From: Pholiota molesta
Lineage: Eukaryota > Basidiomycota > Agaricomycetes > Agaricales > Strophariaceae
Length of the DNA: 13,752 nt
Assembly (NCBI GenBank): GCA_014925825.1
Contig: JACGCK010000575.1
Span: 1-13,752 of the forward strand
Direction of reading: 5' to 3'
Of this stretch, positions 9,010-13,752 are shown piece by piece (position 1 is the stretch's first letter; every line of letters begins with the position of its first letter). Under the pieces are notes generated by a model. It saw only the letters and a list, made by a program, of their open reading frames with translations. It had not been told where the DNA came from and ran no database searches. The position numbers and the translations under genes were made by a program.

Positions 9010-11127
9010 TTAAACCCGTTTCCTAAACATCACCTCTGCTGTGAAGCTCGGCGCACAGTTTCCTTGGAACCACAAATCTTCTGGGCGCGGGCCGTCGTTG
9101 AACATCTTCACATCATAAGTCAGAAGAAGGTGAACGAGCATCGCTTTGAGCTCATTGACTGCAAAGAAGCGGCCAGGACTAGAAACAGAAGAATTGACTC
9201 TTGAGATGCATTATTGAGAGAACTAGCCCAATGAAATAAATACCAAGCATGTCGTCCAGTTCCGAAAAGAAAGTAGTCATTTCCCAGAGCAACGCTTTGG
9301 TGTTTAAGGCTCTCTCCATCTTCTTCACGCATTTCAGCATATCGGAATCCATCGAATTTTTCTGGATTCTCATAATTCAACTGGATAGAAGTATCAGGCT
9401 TTGTTTTCAATAATAGCGTTGATACTTTCTTACTTTATCCATGTGAGTAGGGTTGGTCGCTACACCAATGTGAGTACCTGCTGGAAGTGTGACTCCATTG
9501 GAGAATGTGAAGTCTTGAAGCGCTTCGCGGGGCAAATTGACTGTTTCTTGAATATCAGATATCTCGGACAAAATATGAGGGGCATCGAACAGTGTATAAA
9601 CGCTTACAAGCTGCTACATTCATTCGTTGAGATTCCTTGATGAAGCTATCCAATTTTCGCATTTTGGCCATAGACACTTTAGTCCAACCATCAGAGGATA
9701 AAACGGATTCCACTTCTTCTCGCATAGGTGCAACATATTCAGGGTTTGAGGCCAGATAGAACAGGATGTGGGTGAAAGCCTGGCAATATCTGTGAGAAAA
9801 TAGAAAGAAAAAAGAAGACGATGGGTCTAAAGATTGCTTGCCGTGGATGTAGTGTGTATTGCTGCAAAATTGATCGCGAGCAAACGAAGGACTATGCTTC
9901 GAACATTGCGTTCTTCTGGAGTTTGCGCTTGTTGTAAAAGCCAGCTGATCATATCATTCTAAAGAGAATCATTAGTTAAATAACGGCTTTGAGTATTTTG
10001 AATTACGGGTTTTTCTAGCCAATCGGGACCATCTTCTTCCTCTTTGTCCAGTCGTTCTTGAATCATGGGTCCGACGTACTCGATACATCGCTTGATATTC
10101 TTTGGGATGTTGGTAAGAATATTGCCCACGATACTAAACGCCATTCAGTCAGAACATGAAAGGTGCATACGTGAAAGCGGAATAACTGACGGCTTGAGAA
10201 TCGTTGGAAACATGTTTATGGTAAACGCCGCCTTAATTACATCCATTGTGAATTGTTCATTGAGTTCTCTGTAGCCTGGATTTCGGCCTGGAAGATAATT
10301 AGCGATTAAGAAGAAGCTTTACAGCTGAGATTGGCTCACATAATGGTAAGCCAACAAACAATCGATTACTAGTCATGCAGACTATCTTCACCATTGTTCT
10401 ATAAGCAGTTATCTTGACCCATTCTATTTAAACCAACGGGTAAATGAAGAACATGAGGTTGGAAGAGAATAGAATACGATTCACCATTCTGCACGGGGAT
10501 AAGTGAAGAGAAAGCTTCGGTAATTTCATCCTTCAGATCTTCAAATCGCACAGCGAGGTTTCTTGTTAGAGATGACCGCACAGCAGCAATGTGAAAGGGA
10601 TTGCGAAGGGCTTCGGAGCCAAATGTATAGTCTGCTTGGATGAACTATCGCATAATCAATGGAGGGTAGTGCTGGAAGGGGGAAGACATTACCTCGCTAA
10701 TAGCCTCTGTAAACGATAGCTCATCGTCACCCGCCCGACGTATGTCATCAATTAATTGTGGCCCGGTGGCAACAACCATCCACCGTCCCATGGTGGGTAT
10801 TTTGAATAGACCTGGATGGTGCTTGAGATGATTTGAGTGGCATAGTCTTGTTAGTAAAGGCTGAGCAAACTTTTTCATAGCCTTCTCGAATCATATCTTG
10901 ACCATGCTGAAAGAATCTGAGGGCGCCAAGGTATGAAAAGATGGGCCCAGAGGGGCCGATGGTAGGGATATGTCTAAGCTAGAAAGTTCAGAGCATTAGA
11001 TCCGTCGGGAGTGTACCAAGGCCAGAGAGAGCACCTGATAGGAGCCAGAATTGAACCATTTTAAGGATAGATATATAGCTAGGAGCAGTCCGATGGTTGG
11101 CAATGCGTAAGGTGGTATATCCTGCAT
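9010..11127 (-). CDS. Cytochrome P450 monooxygenase, membrane-anchored, 499 aa
   Basis: A heme-thiolate monooxygenase, probably on the ER membrane; substrate unknown. The twelve exons in gene order are 11127-11035, 10978-10871, 10821-10693, 10644-10485, 10423-10340, 10287-10191, 10133-10007, 9958-9842, 9779-9608, 9540-9434, 9380-9244, 9178-9010. They add up to exactly 1500 nt with all phases agreeing. Residues about 6-24 form the N-terminal anchor. Further motifs are IPTIGPSGP (proline-rich hinge), GLFKIPTMGRWMVV, the I-helix AINFAAIHTTST (about 294-305), the K-helix ExxR as ESQR (354-357), NPEKFDGFRY and the heme loop FGTGRHACPGRFF with axial Cys444. In FxxGxRxCxG the Arg position is His442, as in many fungal P450s with GRHACPGRF. 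It resembles ent-kaurene-oxidase-like fungal families, but I do not assign a CYP number. Intron 9780-9841 has a GC donor. Unlike its neighbours it needs no frame correction. No biosynthetic cluster genes are next to it. Confidence 0.96.
9780..9841 (-). other. GC-AG intron in the P450 gene
   Basis: On the coding strand the 62-nt intron begins GCAAGC and ends TTGCCAG. It joins HTTST to AFTHILFYLASNP, restoring the conserved I-helix to J-helix segment in phase 0. Another AG 13 nt earlier (TCACAG) would break the frame. Confidence 0.85.
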
Positions 11128-11137
11128 ATTGAGAGAA

Positions 11138-11159
11138 GTCTGGTTAGAGCGAACCAGAC
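11138..11159. repeat. 8-bp perfect inverted repeat in the P450 leader
   Basis: GTCTGGTT (11138-11145) and AACCAGAC (11152-11159) are separated by 6 nt. The repeat ends 11 bp upstream of the P450 start codon, so in the mRNA it could form a hairpin close to the ATG; as DNA it could bind a dimeric regulator. Confidence 0.55.
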
Positions 11160-11554
11160 ATAACAGTGGGTTTTTGTAGTCTCAAGCGTGCTGTTCATCC
11201 ATTCCCCACACTACAGATACCGTGTATAATATCAGAATATATGAGTATATTTTAGTCTCAGGCCATGAGAAGCTGCAGATAGAGTCCGGTTGACGCCAAA
11301 TTCGACACATGCAATACTTCTAATCGTATGCCAATGGTCTGTATGAGGCCCCCGAAGTTGCGTCAGCCATTTTACGAAGCGAGACCAGCGGCGAACACAC
11401 AGTGAGAAGACTTTCAACTTTCAAAGCGCGCAGCTGCGAGTGGTCGGACTACGAGGCTGAAGAGTGTGGGACACAGTCAAAGGGACCTTCAAGTTAACTT
11501 CAACGGCGAAGAATCAGGATCGCGAACTAGTCACGAGCCTGATGCTGTGACATT

Positions 11555-11588
11555 CACGTGACTATGCCCCAACACAATAGAGCACGTG
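11555..11588. promoter_or_regulatory. Pair of CACGTG E-boxes
   Basis: CACGTG occurs at 11555-11560 (inside the 8-bp palindrome TCACGTGA) and at 11583-11588. The copies are 28 bp apart, close to three helical turns. Such sites are bound by basic helix-loop-helix factors (Cbf1/Pho4 type in yeast). They lie about 140-175 bp before CDC14 and about 430-460 bp from the P450 start. Confidence 0.45.
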
Positions 11589-11694
11589 TACCACTTTCCT
11601 TATTGAACCAGAACGTGGTTTGGGGCTCTTGGTCTGCGTGTTACCTTGTCTACTTACCCCTCCATCCTCTCTCCAGCAACCTAAACCTGTTCAA

Positions 11695-11700
11695 ACGCGT
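11695..11700. promoter_or_regulatory. Candidate MCB box upstream of CDC14
   Basis: ACGCGT ends 29 bp before the CDC14 start codon. This is close for an activator site and may fall in the transcribed leader. If functional it would place CDC14 under MBF, whose DNA-binding subunit is encoded 3 kb away. Evidence is sequence match only. Confidence 0.3.
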
Positions 11701-11728
11701 CTTTTCGTACTATTTTGCTAGTCCAGAC

Positions 11729-13752
11729 ATGGCTCCCAAGTGCGAGCCACTCTGCCAGTTCAGCGATAGGTAATACATTACCTTCCCCGCAAATCCAACT
11801 CAAATTGACAGAATATATAATATCCAGACTCTACTTCACCACTTTTCCCCATCCTCCTCCTACGGCGCAATTGCTCAACCGATTAGCTGCGGAACCTGGA
11901 AATCAGCCACGAGTACGCGCACGACCGAGAGGTGGTCCCTCAGCCTCCCCCGATGAAGATGCATCCTACTATTACTTCACAATCGATGACCAGCTTCTCT
12001 ATCTCTCTTTCTTCCAAGACTGGGGCCCTCTGAATCTATCGATGGTCTACAAAGCATGCATTCTTATTCACGAACTCCTCGAGGTATGACGCGCTTTCTA
12101 CCATGTTGTTGCCTCATGTCACTGATCCACGTGTTGCTGGGCTGCGCAAATTCTTTAGGATAGCGAACTCGCATCGCACAGACTAGTGCTGTACTCCTCA
12201 GATGACCCGAAGCGCAAAGCCAATGCGGCTTTACTAATGGCATTATATGTCGTAAGCTTTATATTCTGGTCTCATTCACTTCGTTGTTCAATTATTGGGA
12301 GGTTAGATGATTGTCCAACGAAAAGCTCCATGGGAGGCTTTTCACCCTATAGCAGAAGTGGAATTTATGCCATTCAGGGACGCAGGCCGAGGGCCTTCCG
12401 ACTTCAACTTGAACATCCAAGACTGCTTATGGGGGATTTGGAAGGCAATGCAGAATGGCCTCTGCGACATGAACGAATTCAACGTCGAAGACTACGAATA
12501 TTACGAGAAGGTTGAGAACGGAGACTGGAACTGGTTGACCCCCAATTTCATTGCTTTTGCTTCTCCCGTGGATACGAATTGGATAAAACGAGAAAAGGAA
12601 GCGAAAGAGAGTGCAAAATCAGGCGCTTCCACGCCCAGCTGCCCCTCTTCTTTCACAAATACGAAACACGCTCTACAACGCAAACTACCAACCCCTTACC
12701 TCAACTGCTTGGACTACTTTGAGAAGCGCGGCATCAAACTCGTCGTTCGCCTAAATACCGAGCTGTATGACCGCAATACCTTTCTAGACCGGGGAATTGA
12801 TCATATGGAACTCTACTTCGATGACGGCACCAATCCCACAGATGAGATCGTACGCACTTTCCTTGATGTAGCGGATCGCGTGGTGGAGAGTGGAGGCGTG
12901 GTTGCTGTCCATGTAAGTGTTATATTATTTATCTGCCAAGCTGCCACTGACATATCGTTAGTGCAAAGCTGGACTTGGACGAACAGGAACGTTGATCGGA
13001 GCCTATCTCATCTGGAAATACGGATTCACGGCCAATGAGGCTATTGCATTCATGCGGATTGTGAGGCCTGGGACCGTCGTTGGCCCCCAGCAGCAATACA
13101 TGTATCTCAAGCAATTGGAATGGGCCAAATGGGCGGCAGTAGACGAGATGAAGAAGGCACAAGCGGCACAGGTTGCGGCTACTAGCGTGGCACCGTCCAT
13201 TGTCACCCAGCGACTCCACCTGCAGAGGCAGACGAAGAGGATGAACCTATGCAGACCACACGACGCGGCCTACTACTGACTTACCTCCAGTCACACCCAG
13301 TCGTCATATTGCGGCTGCGGCTGCAAAAGCAAAAGAAATTGCCCCACCTGGTCAGCCGCGTAAAATCCAAATGCAAAACGTGTCGCTCCTCAGGATTCTG
13401 ATGAAGAAGACGAGAAGCCGATGTGCTACCTGCCCTCGGAGTGGCGCCCATCGCGCGTAGGATGAAGCCCGCACCATCGAGAGGAATCACAGCGTCTGAA
13501 CAACGACCTTCGCGGGTCACAAGATCCACTGCCGGTGCCGCCGCCATCAAGAAGACAGGGACTGGAGCTGCAGCAACGACAGTTATTCCCCAATCTCCTG
13601 CCAAAACTTCAAGACAAGGGCCAAACAAAATCCTCGACTTGCGACAACCAGAACGACATCAGCAGCGAAAGCATTGGCTGCCGCCTCCAATGCGCAACCC
13701 CAACCCAACCCCAAACTCGACAACTACGCAACGCGCCATCTCTACACCTTCT
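11729..13752 (+). CDS. CDC14: Cdc14-type dual-specificity protein phosphatase (3' end outside window; tail with five frame breaks)
   Basis: Cdc14 removes phosphate from Cdk-type sites and acts in mitotic exit and cytokinesis, in the nucleolus, nucleus and spindle poles. Exons: 11729-11769, 11828-12083, 12159-12251, 12307-12912, 12962-13752 and beyond; introns 49-75 nt, all GT-AG. The N-terminal domain has [31 protein letters not shown] and [20 protein letters not shown]. The central part has [40 protein letters not shown] and [13 protein letters not shown]. The loop [11 protein letters not shown] likely supplies the general acid Asp, and the P-loop [10 protein letters not shown] has Cys333 and Arg339, with the intron at 12913-12961 falling between His and Cys. 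After SIVT the low-complexity tail breaks frame near 13206-13208, 13281-13282, 13362-13368, 13417 and 13632-13633; each needs one added base. Between the breaks sensible tail sequence continues ([49 protein letters not shown]). The start ATG is the first that splices in frame into DRLYF. Confidence 0.94.

Larger units (their letters stand above)
11128..11728. promoter_or_regulatory. Divergent promoter between the P450 and CDC14
   Basis: This 601-bp spacer serves two genes leading away from each other. It contains an 8-bp inverted repeat next to the P450 start, a 10-bp palindrome AAGTTAACTT (11491-11500), two CACGTG E-boxes (11555-11560 and 11583-11588), a pyrimidine-rich tract (about 11641-11680) of the kind common before fungal transcription starts, and an ACGCGT box at 11695-11700. 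An open frame at 11232-11417 (minus) has no motif and is not called. Confidence 0.6.

Noticed and set aside
9780..9841. Frameshift in the P450 at the GC donor intron
   Set aside because: It seemed broken when the TCACAG acceptor was used; the later acceptor TTGCCAG gives the conserved protein in frame, so no error is needed.
11232..11417. 61-aa minus-strand frame in the divergent promoter
   Set aside because: No motif, and it sits where promoter elements of both genes are expected.
13281..13628. 115-aa minus-strand frame opposite the CDC14 tail
   Set aside because: The plus strand carries Cdc14-like tail sequence through the whole interval; the minus frame is a by-product of its GC-rich codons.
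1..13752. tRNA, rRNA, CRISPR array, complete transposon or defence system
   Set aside because: No cloverleaf with a GGTTCGANNCC-type arm, no regularly spaced repeats, and no transposase, integrase or reverse-transcriptase motif was seen on either strand.
13251..13752. Real truncation of Cdc14 at the TGA at 13278-13280
   Set aside because: Tail-like protein sequence continues for at least 470 bp beyond that stop in shifted frames, which favours sequence error over a natural end.

Overview
This window is nuclear DNA from a filamentous fungus, most likely an Agaricomycete (mushroom-forming basidiomycete). The evidence is five protein-coding genes, four with recognisable full or near-full exon sets, holding 26 short spliceosomal introns of about 48-75 nt. 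The protein families are typical of fungi: a Ppt2/AcpS-type phosphopantetheinyl transferase, a Kha1-type K+/H+ antiporter, an Mbp1-type KilA-N/ankyrin cell-cycle factor, a membrane-anchored cytochrome P450 and a Cdc14 phosphatase. I see no bacterial operon structure, CRISPR array, tRNA or rRNA.

Layout: 1-338 (+) is the 3' end of the phosphopantetheinyl transferase. 339-2812 is a 2.5-kb gene-poor stretch rich in small inverted repeats, including a 51-bp inverted-repeat pair enclosing 341 bp; its right end must hold the KHA1 promoter. 2813-5820 (+) is KHA1, 7 exons. 5821-6195 is a convergent 3' spacer. 6196-8637 (-) is MBP1, 5 exons. 8638-9009 is the MBP1 promoter plus the P450 3' flank. 9010-11127 (-) is the P450, 12 exons encoding 499 aa. 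11128-11728 is a divergent promoter. 11729-13752 (+) is CDC14, running off the right edge.

The genes do not form one pathway. MBP1 (G1/S transcription) and CDC14 (mitotic exit) are both cell-cycle regulators, and each has an ACGCGT box, the known MBF target, shortly upstream. The antiporter, the P450 and the phosphopantetheinyl transferase are ordinary single genes.

The most important point for a user is quality. Conserved protein sequence changes frame without any possible intron at ten places: one in the transferase, three in KHA1, one in MBP1 and five in the last 550 bp of CDC14. Nine of the ten behave as the loss of a single base, most of them in short runs of one base. Restoring that count makes KHA1 exactly 886 codons and MBP1 exactly 738. 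This looks like assembly error rather than decay. The P450 needs no correction. I found no convincing undescribed system; the best leads are the inverted-repeat element, two GC-AG introns and the MCB boxes.
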